NCBI RefSeq assembly: GCF_000834635.1
Contig: NZ_JXQV01000006.1
Span: forward strand, 188,501-252,500
Origin: Agrobacterium tumefaciens
GTDB lineage: Bacteria > Pseudomonadota > Alphaproteobacteria > Rhizobiales > Rhizobiaceae
Direction of reading: 5' to 3'
DNA length: 64,000 nucleotides
Notes under the pieces: generated by a model
The model's database searches: none
What the model saw: the letters and a program-made list of their open reading frames with translations, nothing else
Told to the model about the DNA's origin: nothing
Position numbers and translations under genes: made by a program
Shown here: positions 1-8,480 of the stretch, piece by piece
How the letters are laid out: every line of letters begins with the position of its first letter
Numbering within the stretch: position 1 is the stretch's first letter

Positions 1-1
1 C

Positions 2-1456
2 TGGCTTGTGCGCCAGAGCGATGAGGAATTGCAGCGTCTTGGTATAGAGCGTTCGCTCATCGCCGAGCGCGAATATTATCCGCGCGTTGTGCTGGGTGAG
101 TTTTTCTATGCTCAGTTCATGCAGCTTCTTAAAATCGGCGCGGCCAATGGCCATACGATCGAGGTCAAGGCGTCGCATCGCGTTGCCGATATCGAGCTGA
201 GGCAATCGGATATCCGGCTTTCGGTCACGGCACCTGAAAGCGAACCGCTCGAATATGCTTTCGATCACGTGGTCATGGCCACCGGCCATGATTTTCCCGA
301 AACAACCGAGATCAAGCCGGGCTACTTCGTGTCGCCATGGCCAGCACCCATGTTGAAATCCATCAAGCCTGTCCGCGTTGGCATTCTCGGCACGTCGCTG
401 AGCGGCATCGATGCGTTGATTACGGTTGCCACTGCCCATGGCAGTTTCCTGCTCGATGAGCATGGCATCCTGCAATATCACGCGCTGCCCGAGACCGAAG
501 GGCTGCACGTCACCATGATGTCGCGCAAGGGCGTTCTGCCGGAGGCGGATTTCTATTGTGAAATTCCCTATCGTCCGCTTCAGTTCTGCACGGAAGCCGC
601 TATCCAGAACGCAATTGAAACGCGGCAGAGCGATCTGCTGGACGCGATCTTCGAGTTGTTCAAGACAGAGCTTGCCTTCTGCGATCCCGATTACGCCTCG
701 CGCATCGGTCTTTCGCAACTGACTGTGGAAACCATATCAAAAGCCTATTTCCATGACCGCGAAACCACCCCGCCCTTCGTCTGGGCCGCGCGCAATCTAG
801 CTGAAGCCGAGGCCAACAAGCAGAACCAGTATACGGTGGAGTGGCGCTATGCCATTCTGCGCATGCACGAAGTCATTGCGGCGGCCATTCCGCATCTGGA
901 CGACATCGATCTGAAACGCTTCCACAGCCATTTCAAGACTGTGTTTGTGGATGATTATGCCACCGTCCCGCACGCATCCATCCACAGGCTGCTTGCGCTG
1001 CACCGTGCTGGCAAACTGGAAATTATGGCTCTGGGCAATGAGAGCGAAATCGACAATAAGGGCGTCGAACGCGGTGCCACCGTTCAAGCAAAGGGCGAAA
1101 CCCATCAGTTCGACGCCTTCATCGATGCGACCGGCCAGCACACGCTGTCAGCGCGGGATATTCCTTTCCCAACGTTGAAAGAGCAGGGCGTCGTGCGCCG
1201 CGCAACAACAAGCGTGGCAACGACCTTGCTAGGCTTTGATGAGAAGGTTGTGCGCACCGGCGGCGTCGATCTGGATGAGAAATTCAGACCTGTCTTCCAC
1301 GATAATCTGAGCAATCAGCTTTACTGCGGGTCCATTGCTTTTCTCCTCCACAAGCTGCCCTTCGTGCAGGGCATCACCAGTGCAAGAGATATCGGCTACA
1401 CCGTGTCGAAGGCTATCCTCGAAGCAACGGCTACCTCGGAGCGATCAGCGGCCTGA
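2..1456 (+). CDS. FAD/NAD(P)-binding protein, 5' end cut by the window
   Basis: A flavoprotein-like oxidoreductase with two nucleotide-binding signatures: a HVVMATGHD segment ending the first Rossmann-like part (residues about 87-95 counted from the GTG at position 8) and a second glycine-rich GILGTSLSG segment near residue 125. A further FIDATGQ motif lies near residue 372. This layout fits the FAD/NAD(P)-binding family of PF13454 type. The reading frame is open to the left edge of the window (codons for W and L precede the GTG at position 8), and the usual N-terminal GxGxxG FAD motif is absent, so the true start and roughly the first hundred residues probably lie upstream. The gene converges on the MOSC gene with only 10 bases between them. 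Substrate unknown. Confidence 0.75.
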   Translation, partial: WLVRQSDEELQRLGIERSLIAEREYYPRVVLGEFFYAQFMQLLKIGAANGHTIEVKASHRVADIELRQSDIRLSVTAPESEPLEYAFDHVVMATGHDFPETTEIKPGYFVSPWPAPMLKSIKPVRVGILGTSLSGIDALITVATAHGSFLLDEHGILQYHALPETEGLHVTMMSRKGVLPEADFYCEIPYRPLQFCTEAAIQNAIETRQSDLLDAIFELFKTELAFCDPDYASRIGLSQLTVETISKAYFHDRETTPPFVWAARNLAEAEANKQNQYTVEWRYAILRMHEVIAAAIPHLDDIDLKRFHSHFKTVFVDDYATVPHASIHRLLALHRAGKLEIMALGNESEIDNKGVERGATVQAKGETHQFDAFIDATGQHTLSARDIPFPTLKEQGVVRRATTSVATTLLGFDEKVVRTGGVDLDEKFRPVFHDNLSNQLYCGSIAFLLHKLPFVQGITSARDIGYTVSKAILEATATSERSAA

Positions 1457-1466
1457 TCGGCCCTCA

Positions 1467-2243
1467 TTACACATCCTGCAGATGGACGCTGTCACCCAAA
1501 GTGATGGCGCCCGTCTTTTCCACCGAGGCGTAGATGCCGAAGTTGCGTTTGTTCTGCCGCAGGATGGTGCGCAGAACATCGGCGTTCTCGTGAATATCGG
1601 GCTGGGCTATCAACGTCATGCCACACCTCTTGGTCTCCTCGGATGCCTCGATGGTGACGCTGGAGCCAAGCTCCAGGCGCTGGCCGATCCATGCCTTTTC
1701 CCGAAACTCCGCTTGTCCTTCAGTGCGCAAAACCACGTTTGGGCGAAAGCGTCGGCTGTCCACTGTCTCGTTGCCAAGCAGGTTTGAAAGCTGATCCAGA
1801 GAGCTTGTGGTAATCAGGTGTAGGGGGCTTGGCTCATAGCGGTTCACGCCAATGCCACGGACGGAGGGGTCACGGACGCCTGTATTCTCATAGGCCAACA
1901 GGGTGGTCTCGAAACCGAAATGCTGTGCCAGTTTCGCGTCGATGCTGTCATCGCACACATCAAGCCAGCATCCGTCGGGAAAGCCGATCTCTGCTGAATT
2001 GTCGGTCAAACGGGAGTTCAGAAACAGCGCCGGGCGCCAGCGCTCCTGCTTCTCGGGCGTTGCGACTTCACCCGACTTTGCGTCGGCAATGCACCACTGC
2101 CGGTCGCCGATAATGCCCGTCTCGTCAATCTCGACCGAAGTCAGTTTTTCGCCACCAAGCGAACTGACGGGATAGCGCCAGATTTCCTCGATCGTTCCCA
2201 GAAATGTCAATGCTGCCCCGATCTCTTCACGCGCTTTTGCCAA
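1467..2243 (-). CDS. MOSC domain-containing protein
   Basis: About 258 residues. The N-terminal part (about 13-50) carries IWRYPVSSLGGE, typical of the MOSC N-terminal beta-barrel domain (family form RYPVKS..GE). The C-terminal part (about 130-250) matches the MOSC domain shared with molybdenum-cofactor sulfurases and YcbX/YiiM-type proteins, and includes an RFRPNVVL segment and the conserved Cys in ETKRCGMT. Such proteins bind or use the molybdenum cofactor; the substrate here cannot be told. The assigned start is a TTG without a clear ribosome binding site. A second in-frame TTG 33 bases downstream (2210) is a possible alternative and would remove 11 residues that fit the family poorly. Divergent from the ROK kinase. 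Confidence 0.75.
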   Translation of the reverse strand: MAKAREEIGAALTFLGTIEEIWRYPVSSLGGEKLTSVEIDETGIIGDRQWCIADAKSGEVATPEKQERWRPALFLNSRLTDNSAEIGFPDGCWLDVCDDSIDAKLAQHFGFETTLLAYENTGVRDPSVRGIGVNRYEPSPLHLITTSSLDQLSNLLGNETVDSRRFRPNVVLRTEGQAEFREKAWIGQRLELGSSVTIEASEETKRCGMTLIAQPDIHENADVLRTILRQNKRNFGIYASVEKTGAITLGDSVHLQDV

Positions 2244-2347
2244 CGGAAAACTGCGTTGGCGGGCGGTGGTTCCATTGTGGGCAAGACTTAACCAACGCTA
2301 TCTGGCATAGAGCGTTCGTTGTTTGTGCATTTGCCGGGAGCTATTGA

Positions 2348-3271
2348 TTGATCGTCTGTTTCGATATTGGCGGAACCGCCATCAAGGGTGCTGCGGCCTA
2401 TGCGGCGGATGATGTCCGACCGCTTCCGCGACGCAACACGCCCATTCATGATTTCGATGCTTTTGTCGGCGTGCTGAAATCGGTCATGGAAGAGATCGGC
2501 GGTTCACCGGAATGCGTCGCCCTGTCGATTACCGGCGTCATCGATCCCGATACGGATCTCTCCTTCATCGCCAACATTCCCTGCGCGCATCAAAGGCCGC
2601 TGAAGGCGGATCTGGAGGCGGCTCTTGGTCTTCCGGTCCTCATCGCCAATGATGCTGATTGTTTCGCGCTTGCCGAATATGGCGTTGGCGCTGGGCGCGG
2701 ACACCGCGTGGTCTTCAGCACCATTCTCGGCACCGGTGTCGGTGGCGCGCTGGTGGTGGATGGAAAACTCATCAACAGCTCAGGCGGTTTTGCCGGGGAG
2801 TGGGGCCATGGCCCTGTTGCGGCCACCCGCGCGGGCAATCCGCCCTTGGACCTACCGCGCTTTTCCTGCGGCTGTGGTCTGGAAGGCTGTCTTGATGCTA
2901 TATGCAGCGCCCGCGGCATGGAAAAGCTGCACCACCATCTGACCGGCAAAACCTTGGCCGCCGAAGAGATCATCGAAAGCTGGCAATCGGGTGGTGCTGA
3001 CGCGGCCCGGACCATGGATATCTATATCGACATGCTTTCAGGCCCGCTGGCCATGATTGTCAATGTCACCGGTGCCACCATCGTGCCTGTCGGCGGCGGG
3101 CTTTCCAACGCGCCAGCACTGCTAGATGCGCTGGATAGGGCCGTGCGCGCTCGAATTCTGCGCCGCTTTGCCCGCCCGCTTGTGGTGCAGGCCCAATGTC
3201 AGATCGAGCCGGGCCTGATTGGCGCAGCGGTCCTCGGGTTTGATTTCGTGAGCGCGAGAGAAACGCTTTAA
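2348..3271 (+). CDS. ROK family sugar kinase
   Basis: 307 residues. The phosphate-binding motif DIGGTAIKG (6-14) opens the protein, as in ROK kinases (glucokinase, N-acetylglucosamine and N-acetylmannosamine kinases). The ROK signature with a zinc site is present: EWGHGPV followed by CGCGLEGCLD, with Cys174, Cys176 and Cys181. There is no N-terminal helix-turn-helix, so it is a kinase rather than a ROK repressor. Start is a TTG preceded by GGGAG about 7 bases upstream. The stop codon overlaps the stop codon of the convergent CobW gene. The sugar specificity is not evident from sequence. Confidence 0.82.
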   Translation: MIVCFDIGGTAIKGAAAYAADDVRPLPRRNTPIHDFDAFVGVLKSVMEEIGGSPECVALSITGVIDPDTDLSFIANIPCAHQRPLKADLEAALGLPVLIANDADCFALAEYGVGAGRGHRVVFSTILGTGVGGALVVDGKLINSSGGFAGEWGHGPVAATRAGNPPLDLPRFSCGCGLEGCLDAICSARGMEKLHHHLTGKTLAAEEIIESWQSGGADAARTMDIYIDMLSGPLAMIVNVTGATIVPVGGGLSNAPALLDALDRAVRARILRRFARPLVVQAQCQIEPGLIGAAVLGFDFVSARETL

Positions 3272-4383
3272 AACCGCATGCCGGGCACCGCGAGCGGATT
3301 GTCTGTCACCGCCTGGCGGTCCGGCCTGTCCACATTTACCGCACCGGTAAACGCGCCAAACAGATCCTTGACGAAGGCTTCCGGCAAACCATCCGTGATC
3401 AGCACCATGCGCGTGCGCCGGTCTGCCGGGTCAGGCCATTCCGCCAGCCGCTGCGGCGAGTGGAAAATGGACTGCACGCCGTGCAGCACCAGCGGCCTGT
3501 CGGGATTGTCGGAAAGCTGCACGATGGCCTTCATCCGCAATAGCTTTTCGCCATGGGCCGAGCGCAGGAGATCGATGAACATCTCAATCGCCATGGGGTC
3601 GATCGGCTTATCATGTACGATCGAGAAGGAGCGGATCGATGCGTTGTGCCGGTTCACGTCATGATGGTGATCATGGTCATGGTCATGGTCGTGATGATGA
3701 TGATGATCGTGATGGGCCTCTTCGCCCAGCCAGCGTGCAACATCACCCATCTTGTTCGTTGCGTCGTAGAGACCGTTTTCCAGGAGCGACACAGCCTGCC
3801 AGCCGTCGACGTCGCCATCTTCGATGGTCGCACGCGGATTGAGGCTTAGAAGTCTTGTCGTCAGGGCAGAGATCTGCGCCTCGGTGCTCAGCTTGCGCTT
3901 CGTCAACACCAGACGGTCCGCCACCGCCACCTGCTTGACGGCTTCTGGATGATTATCGAGCGTGGCGAGGCCGTTTACGGCGTCCACCACCGTGACCATG
4001 CCGTTGAGCGAAAAATTCTGTGAAATGACCGGGTTGCCGATGATGGATTGCATGACAGGTGCCGGATCGGCAAGGCCTGTTGTCTCGATCACGACCCGGT
4101 TGACCGCTTTGAGCTTGCCGGTCTGAATGCCGTCCATCAGTTCAGCCAGCGTATCGACAAGCTCGCCACGCACGGTGCAGCACAGGCAGCCCTCGGCCAG
4201 TTCGATAATGCCATCGCCAGAGCGCGCCACCAGCAGATGGTCGATGCTCACATCACCGAATTCATTGATGATAATGGCCGCATCCTGCATGTCAGGGTCT
4301 TTCAGCAGCTGATTGAGCAGCGTTGATTTTCCCGCGCCGAGAAAGCCAGTGATGATGGAAACCGGGATGCGAGGCTGTGCCAT
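3268..4383 (-). CDS. CobW/G3E-family GTPase, putative metal (zinc) chaperone
   Basis: 371 residues. Walker A GFLGAGKS (13-20), the G3E metal-binding CLCC motif (66-69), a switch-like ETTGLADP segment (100-107), a TKRK guanine-recognition variant (161-164) and a C-terminal CobW_C domain (from about 248). A histidine/aspartate run at residues 224-241 links the GTPase and C-terminal domains and is a likely metal-buffering loop. G3E members deliver Zn, Ni or Co to client proteins using GTP; the His-rich loop and absence of cobalamin, urease or hydrogenase neighbours make a zinc chaperone (ZNG1/YeiR/YjiA-like) the best guess. A possible Zur-like palindrome lies 15 bases upstream of the start codon. 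Confidence 0.85.
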   Translation of the reverse strand: MAQPRIPVSIITGFLGAGKSTLLNQLLKDPDMQDAAIIINEFGDVSIDHLLVARSGDGIIELAEGCLCCTVRGELVDTLAELMDGIQTGKLKAVNRVVIETTGLADPAPVMQSIIGNPVISQNFSLNGMVTVVDAVNGLATLDNHPEAVKQVAVADRLVLTKRKLSTEAQISALTTRLLSLNPRATIEDGDVDGWQAVSLLENGLYDATNKMGDVARWLGEEAHHDHHHHHDHDHDHDHHHDVNRHNASIRSFSIVHDKPIDPMAIEMFIDLLRSAHGEKLLRMKAIVQLSDNPDRPLVLHGVQSIFHSPQRLAEWPDPADRRTRMVLITDGLPEAFVKDLFGAFTGAVNVDRPDRQAVTDNPLAVPGMRF

Positions 4384-4397
4384 TGAAGACCTGTAGC

Positions 4398-4410
4398 GTT
4401 AGAACATTAC
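4398..4410 (-). promoter_or_regulatory. possible Zur-like operator upstream of the CobW gene
   Basis: On the minus strand the sequence reads GTAATGTTCTAAC, an imperfect palindrome resembling alphaproteobacterial Zur boxes of the form GTTAT-N3-ATAAC. It sits 15 bases before the start codon of a G3E GTPase, a family often controlled by Zur. Only about 8 of 10 arm bases fit the pattern, so this is tentative. Confidence 0.25.
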
Positions 4411-4532
4411 ATGCTGAGTGACGCCTTATAGCAATGAATGCGCAAGACGGAAGCATGGATTTGCGAAATTAGCGCCGAAACATGGGAGGAGAGCATCGTC
4501 CATCTGCGACGAAGCCCCTCCATAAGCGCTGA

Positions 4533-5705
4533 TCAGAATGCCGGGCGTGGTGTGGGAACCGGCACATTGGCCGTAGTGCCGCTGGAAGCGCCAGCATTCC
4601 CGCCAGTGTTGGCCGCAACGGTCTCGCTACCGGGCAGAAGGCCCGCATAGGAATAGACGGGCGGGCGCGTCAATTCCTGCACAAAAGGCGATTTGATGAT
4701 CATGCGGCCCGCATCATCGCGGCCTTCGCTGCGTACCTTGGCGGCTTTTGGGTTGCAGATATCGGCACTGATATCATTGACGAACTGCGTCTCGCCATAA
4801 GGTGCCAGCGATGCAATGGAAACACCCTGATTGTTTGCCGATGTCAGCCCCATCTGCAAAAGTTCTGCGGATTGTTCCGTGCGGCCTGCAAGGCTGTCAG
4901 CGCCCAAAACAACGCTGATGACCTGACGGCCATTGCGCGAGGCAGATGAGACCTGATTGAAGCCGGACGCGCAGATGAAGCCGGTCTTCATGCCATCGGC
5001 GCCCTGAAAGCGGCCGACGAGCATGTTGTAATTGGCGTAATTCTTCTTGCCGGTGCTGACGCCTTCCAGCGAGAAATAGGTCGCATATTCGGGAAATTCG
5101 CGCTTCAGAACAAGCGCGAGAACCGCCAGATCGCGTGCCGTCGTGTATTGCCCCTTGCCGGGCAGGCCGTTGGCATTGATGAAGTGCGTGGACGACATGC
5201 CAAGCCGTGCGGCTTGCGCATTCATCTGCGCCACGAAATTCTCGTTCGTGCCGCCCACCGTCTCTGCAATCGCCACCGCCACGTCATTGGCAGATTTGAT
5301 CAGAAGCAGTTTCAGCGCGCTGTCCAGCGTCAGCTTGGAGCCGGGCTTGAAATACATCTTGCTGGCGGGCTGGTCTGCCGCCTTCTTGCTCATCACCACT
5401 TCAGTTTCAGGGCTAAGCCTGCCGGTTTTCATGGCGCTGAAGGCCAGATAGGCGGTCATCAGCTTGGTCAGCGAAGCGGGATACCACTTGCGAAACGCAT
5501 CCTGATGGGAAATCACCTTGCCAGTCCTCACATCAATCACCATCTTGGGATTGGCTTGGGCAACGGATGTGATGGCCAGTATGCTGGCCGTTACAGCGGC
5601 AAAGGTTTTTACGAGCCGCCCTGCGGTGCGGCTGGATATCGATGTATGTTGCAAGGCGTATCCTCGGATTCCCGTCTTCGTTACGGGATTTGCAATATTC
5701 AACAT
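4533..5705 (-). CDS. D-alanyl-D-alanine carboxypeptidase (peptidase S11, DacA/DacF type)
   Basis: About 390 residues. It has the three active-site motifs of penicillin-binding D,D-carboxypeptidases (numbered from the chosen start): SLTK at 78-81 (catalytic Ser), SAND at 138-141 and KTG at 240-242. A hydrophobic segment ending AITSVAQA precedes the mature domain and is a signal peptide, so the enzyme acts in the periplasm, trimming terminal D-Ala from peptidoglycan stem peptides. The start at 5705 is preceded by GCGAGG about 8 bases upstream; the frame stays open 99 bases further but that extension is not signal-like. The C-terminus after about 330 is Ala/Gly/Thr-rich and ends in a proline-rich tail, lacking a clear membrane-anchor helix. 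Confidence 0.88.
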   Translation of the reverse strand: MLNIANPVTKTGIRGYALQHTSISSRTAGRLVKTFAAVTASILAITSVAQANPKMVIDVRTGKVISHQDAFRKWYPASLTKLMTAYLAFSAMKTGRLSPETEVVMSKKAADQPASKMYFKPGSKLTLDSALKLLLIKSANDVAVAIAETVGGTNENFVAQMNAQAARLGMSSTHFINANGLPGKGQYTTARDLAVLALVLKREFPEYATYFSLEGVSTGKKNYANYNMLVGRFQGADGMKTGFICASGFNQVSSASRNGRQVISVVLGADSLAGRTEQSAELLQMGLTSANNQGVSIASLAPYGETQFVNDISADICNPKAAKVRSEGRDDAGRMIIKSPFVQELTRPPVYSYAGLLPGSETVAANTGGNAGASSGTTANVPVPTPRPAF

Positions 5706-5817
5706 ATATGGCCTCGCAATGGCAAAGTACATTGATTGCGTCAAATATACGGCGCAATATCCACCGCTTGGAGGAGCGTCAGTCATCATGCCGGAATGGA
5801 ACATCGGGAATTAATGA

Positions 5818-6981
5818 ATGCCAGTTTTAAATAGTGCCGCGCAATTGCAGGCGGAAGCAACCGAGTGGCGGCGTCATCTTCATGAAAACCCTGAGCTGCT
5901 TTACGATGTGAACGATACGGCAGCCTTCGTTGCCGATAAGCTGAAATCCTTCGGCGTTGACGAGATCGTCACAGGCATTGGCCGCACCGGCGTCGTGGGT
6001 GTCATCCACGGTCGCCACGGCAAGGGCCGCATGGTTGGCTTCCGGTCGGATATGGATGCGCTTCCTATCGTTGAGGAAACGGCCAAGCCATGGGCATCAA
6101 AAGTGCCGGGCAAGATGCACGCCTGCGGTCATGATGGCCACATGGCCATGTTGCTGGGTGCCGCGAAGCATCTGGCCGAAACACGCAATTTCGCAGGCTC
6201 CATCGCCCTGATTTTCCAGCCTGCCGAAGAGGGTGGCGCGGGCGCGCTCGCCATGGTCGAAGATGGCTTGATGACCCGCTTCAACATGGATGAGGTCTAT
6301 GGAATGCACAATATGCCGGGCATACCCTTGGGCTCCTTCGCCATTCGCAAGGGCGGCATCATGGCAGCGCCAGACAAGTTCTCGATTTTGGTCAAAGGCC
6401 GGGGTGGTCATGCCGCGCAACCGCATCGCACGATTGACCCGATTGCCATCGGTGCGCAGATCGTCACGAACCTGCAGATGATCGCTTCTCGCAATACCGA
6501 TCCCATCCGCTCGGTCGTGGTTTCCGTGACACGCTTTCAGGCGGGTTCCAGCCACAATATCATCCCCAACGAGGCGCTGATTGCCGGTACCGTTAGAACG
6601 CTGGATGAAGGTGTGCGCGACGAGGCCGAAGCGCGCATCAAACAGATGGCAGAAGGCATCGCCCACGCCAATGGCGCGGAAGTTGAGGCTATCTATGACC
6701 GGTTCTGTCCCGTCACCGTCAATCACGCCGATGAGACAGACCACGCCATCCGTGTTGCGAGAGATATTGTGGGTGAGAAAAACGTGGATCCCGATGTGGA
6801 CCCATCCATGGCCGGAGAAGATTTCTCCTACATGTTGAAAGAACGCCCGGGCGCTTTCATATTTCTCGGAAACGGCGACAGCGCGGGGCTGCACAATCCC
6901 GGCTATGACTTCAACGATGAAGCAATCGCTTATGGCATTTCATACTGGGTCAAGCTCGCCGAACAGCGGCTGGCTGCCTAG
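5818..6981 (+). CDS. M20 family amidohydrolase (hippurate hydrolase / N-acyl-amino-acid hydrolase type)
   Basis: 387 residues, a full-length M20D peptidase. Metal-binding motif MHACGHDGH with Cys103 and His105, followed by the catalytic/metal PAEEGGAGA pair (Glu-Glu near 139-140) and the C-terminal MAGEDFSYM metal-binding segment. The central lid domain (about 185-300) contains the dimerisation fold typical of the family. Enzymes of this group cleave N-acyl amino acids such as hippurate or N-acetyl amino acids in the cytoplasm; the substrate cannot be assigned. It starts 112 bases from the divergent carboxypeptidase gene and converges on a small lipoprotein, with a shared bidirectional hairpin between. 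Confidence 0.87.
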   Translation: MPVLNSAAQLQAEATEWRRHLHENPELLYDVNDTAAFVADKLKSFGVDEIVTGIGRTGVVGVIHGRHGKGRMVGFRSDMDALPIVEETAKPWASKVPGKMHACGHDGHMAMLLGAAKHLAETRNFAGSIALIFQPAEEGGAGALAMVEDGLMTRFNMDEVYGMHNMPGIPLGSFAIRKGGIMAAPDKFSILVKGRGGHAAQPHRTIDPIAIGAQIVTNLQMIASRNTDPIRSVVVSVTRFQAGSSHNIIPNEALIAGTVRTLDEGVRDEAEARIKQMAEGIAHANGAEVEAIYDRFCPVTVNHADETDHAIRVARDIVGEKNVDPDVDPSMAGEDFSYMLKERPGAFIFLGNGDSAGLHNPGYDFNDEAIAYGISYWVKLAEQRLAA

Positions 6982-6997
6982 GGTGCAAAAGCAGAAC

Positions 6998-7020
6998 GAC
7001 CGCGCTTTTGGGGCGCGGTC
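6998..7020. terminator. bidirectional hairpin terminator
   Basis: Perfect 8-bp stem GACCGCGC/GCGCGGTC with a 7-base loop between the convergent amidohydrolase and lipoprotein genes. On the minus strand it is followed by GTTCTGCTTTT, giving a weak T-rich tail. Confidence 0.6.
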
Positions 7021-7038
7021 GGTGAAGCAGGATCACAT

Positions 7039-7314
7039 TTAGCGAATGATGACGCCATATTGCGTTCCGCCGCCAGCTGGCGGGTAACGACGGTGGTCGC
7101 CGCGCCAGTTGCCACGGTCTCCGCGATAGTCACGGTCTCGCCGGTAGTCGCGGTCATGATGTCTGTTGTATCTGTTATACCGATCACGGTCGTATGTCCG
7201 CGTCACGGTGCTGGAAGCGTAATATCCCCCACCACCCCTGTAGCCACGGTCGTCCACGCAGCCGCTCAAAACGCCGGCAGATAGCAGGCACAAAGCCGCC
7301 GTAACAATTTTCAT
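7039..7314 (-). CDS. small Arg/Asp/Tyr-rich lipoprotein, function unknown
   Basis: 91 residues. A short signal peptide ends in the lipobox LSGC (Cys19), so the product should be an inner- or outer-membrane-anchored lipoprotein of about 73 residues after processing. The mature part is low complexity: repeated Arg-Asp, Tyr-Asn-Arg and Gly-Tyr/Trp units (RDRYNRYNRHHDRDYRRDRD), followed by a QYGVIIR tail. A strong ribosome binding site AGGAGAGATCAC precedes the ATG. No enzymatic motif is visible; similar small proteins in Rhizobiales are annotated only as hypothetical. Confidence 0.7.
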   Translation of the reverse strand: MKIVTAALCLLSAGVLSGCVDDRGYRGGGGYYASSTVTRTYDRDRYNRYNRHHDRDYRRDRDYRGDRGNWRGDHRRYPPAGGGTQYGVIIR

Positions 7315-7582
7315 GTGATCTCTCCTTATGATGCCCAGTAACGTTTACGGGGATCAGCGGTTCCATGCCTCAGCATCACGATGAGCTATGCGATGTGAAC
7401 GTTGGATGAAAAAGCGCACAGCATCCGCTCCGGGCTGTTATCGCTCGCAGATTTTCGACAGGCTCAGCGAATCTGGGATTGGAGAATGAATTTTAGAAAA
7501 TTCAAGAGAACGGATTGAGAATTGAAGGTTGGCTAGGTCCAGATGTCAGGACCGGTATTCAATTCACTCTCTCGGAGAAAAT

Positions 7583-7657
7583 TGGAGCGGGCGAAGGGAT
7601 TTGAACCCTCGACCCCAACCTTGGCAAGGTTGTGCTCTACCCCTGAGCTACACCCGC
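7583..7657 (-). tRNA. tRNA-Gly (anticodon GCC)
   Basis: On the minus strand 75 nt fold into a complete cloverleaf: acceptor stem GCGGGTG paired with CGCCCGC (one G-U), a D-loop containing GCTCAGGGGTAGAGC, the anticodon loop CTTGCCAAG, a T-loop GGTTCAAATCC and an encoded 3' CCA. The anticodon GCC reads glycine GGC/GGU codons. Confidence 0.96.
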
Positions 7658-7914
7658 TCATAGTCCGTGGTTCGGGGTAGATCGCTGAACCGCGGGCCGC
7701 TGCATTGCTGCGACGAGGGCTATATCGCTCAACCGCTTTTTAAATGCAACAGGGAAATGACAAAAGGTGCGGAATTTTTGAAAAAAAGCATACAAGCTAC
7801 GGAAATCATTCGCTTTTTTTGATGGGAAAATTGACGAGGTGATTGCAAAGGCTTGGCCGAAGGCCTAATGACGATGCCATGGAGTAGCGAATCCGAGGGA
7901 GCGGGAAGGCTGAT

Positions 7915-8424
7915 ATGACAGAGCAAACACCCAAGACAGCACAGGATCTTTTCGCAATGCTGGATGGGCTCGGCATTGAGCACAAGACCACGCAGCATGA
8001 GCCGGTCTTCACTGTCGCGGAGTCGGAATCGTTGCGAGACCGTATTCCCGGCGGTCACACCAAGAACCTTTTCGTCAAAGACAAGAAGGACCAGTATTTC
8101 GTTCTCACCGTCGAGGAAAACGCGGTGGTGGATTTGAAGACGGTCCACAAGGTTATCGACGCATCGAGCCGGGTGTCATTCGGCAGACCGGAAAAGATGC
8201 TGGAATATCTGGGCGTCGTTCCCGGCTCCGTCACGGTTTTTGGTGCCATCAACGATACGGCAAACAATGTCACCTTCGTGCTGGACGAGGAGCTGATGCG
8301 CCACGACCTCATTAACGGGCATCCGCTTTCCAATGATGCGACCACCACAATCGGTCGTGATGACCTCATTCGGTTCCTGGAGGCGACTGGTCATGTGCCG
8401 CTCGTCTTGAAAGTCACCGAATAA
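7915..8424 (+). CDS. prolyl-tRNA synthetase-associated (YbaK/ProX-type) tRNA deacylase
   Basis: 169 residues spanning one YbaK/aminoacyl-tRNA editing domain. Visible family signatures are GGHTKNLFVKDKK (residues about 46-58, containing the conserved Lys), FGRPEKMLEYLGVVPGSVTVFG and the C-terminal NGHPLSNDATTTI loop. This pattern is that of the PrdX/ProXp-ala group, free-standing enzymes that hydrolyse Ala-tRNA(Pro) made in error by prolyl-tRNA synthetase. Alphaproteobacterial ProRS usually lacks its own editing insertion, which fits a trans-editing role. It stands as a monocistronic gene before cnoX. Confidence 0.85.
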   Translation: MTEQTPKTAQDLFAMLDGLGIEHKTTQHEPVFTVAESESLRDRIPGGHTKNLFVKDKKDQYFVLTVEENAVVDLKTVHKVIDASSRVSFGRPEKMLEYLGVVPGSVTVFGAINDTANNVTFVLDEELMRHDLINGHPLSNDATTTIGRDDLIRFLEATGHVPLVLKVTE

Positions 8425-8480
8425 AGTACGATCTTTGGGCCAAAGATGCCAAGATGATGTGAAATGAACGGAGACCTTTT

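Noticed and set aside
3661-3720. Simple-sequence repeat of GAT/CAT units
   Set aside because: It is the coding sequence for the His/Asp-rich loop of the CobW protein, not a regulatory or CRISPR-type repeat.
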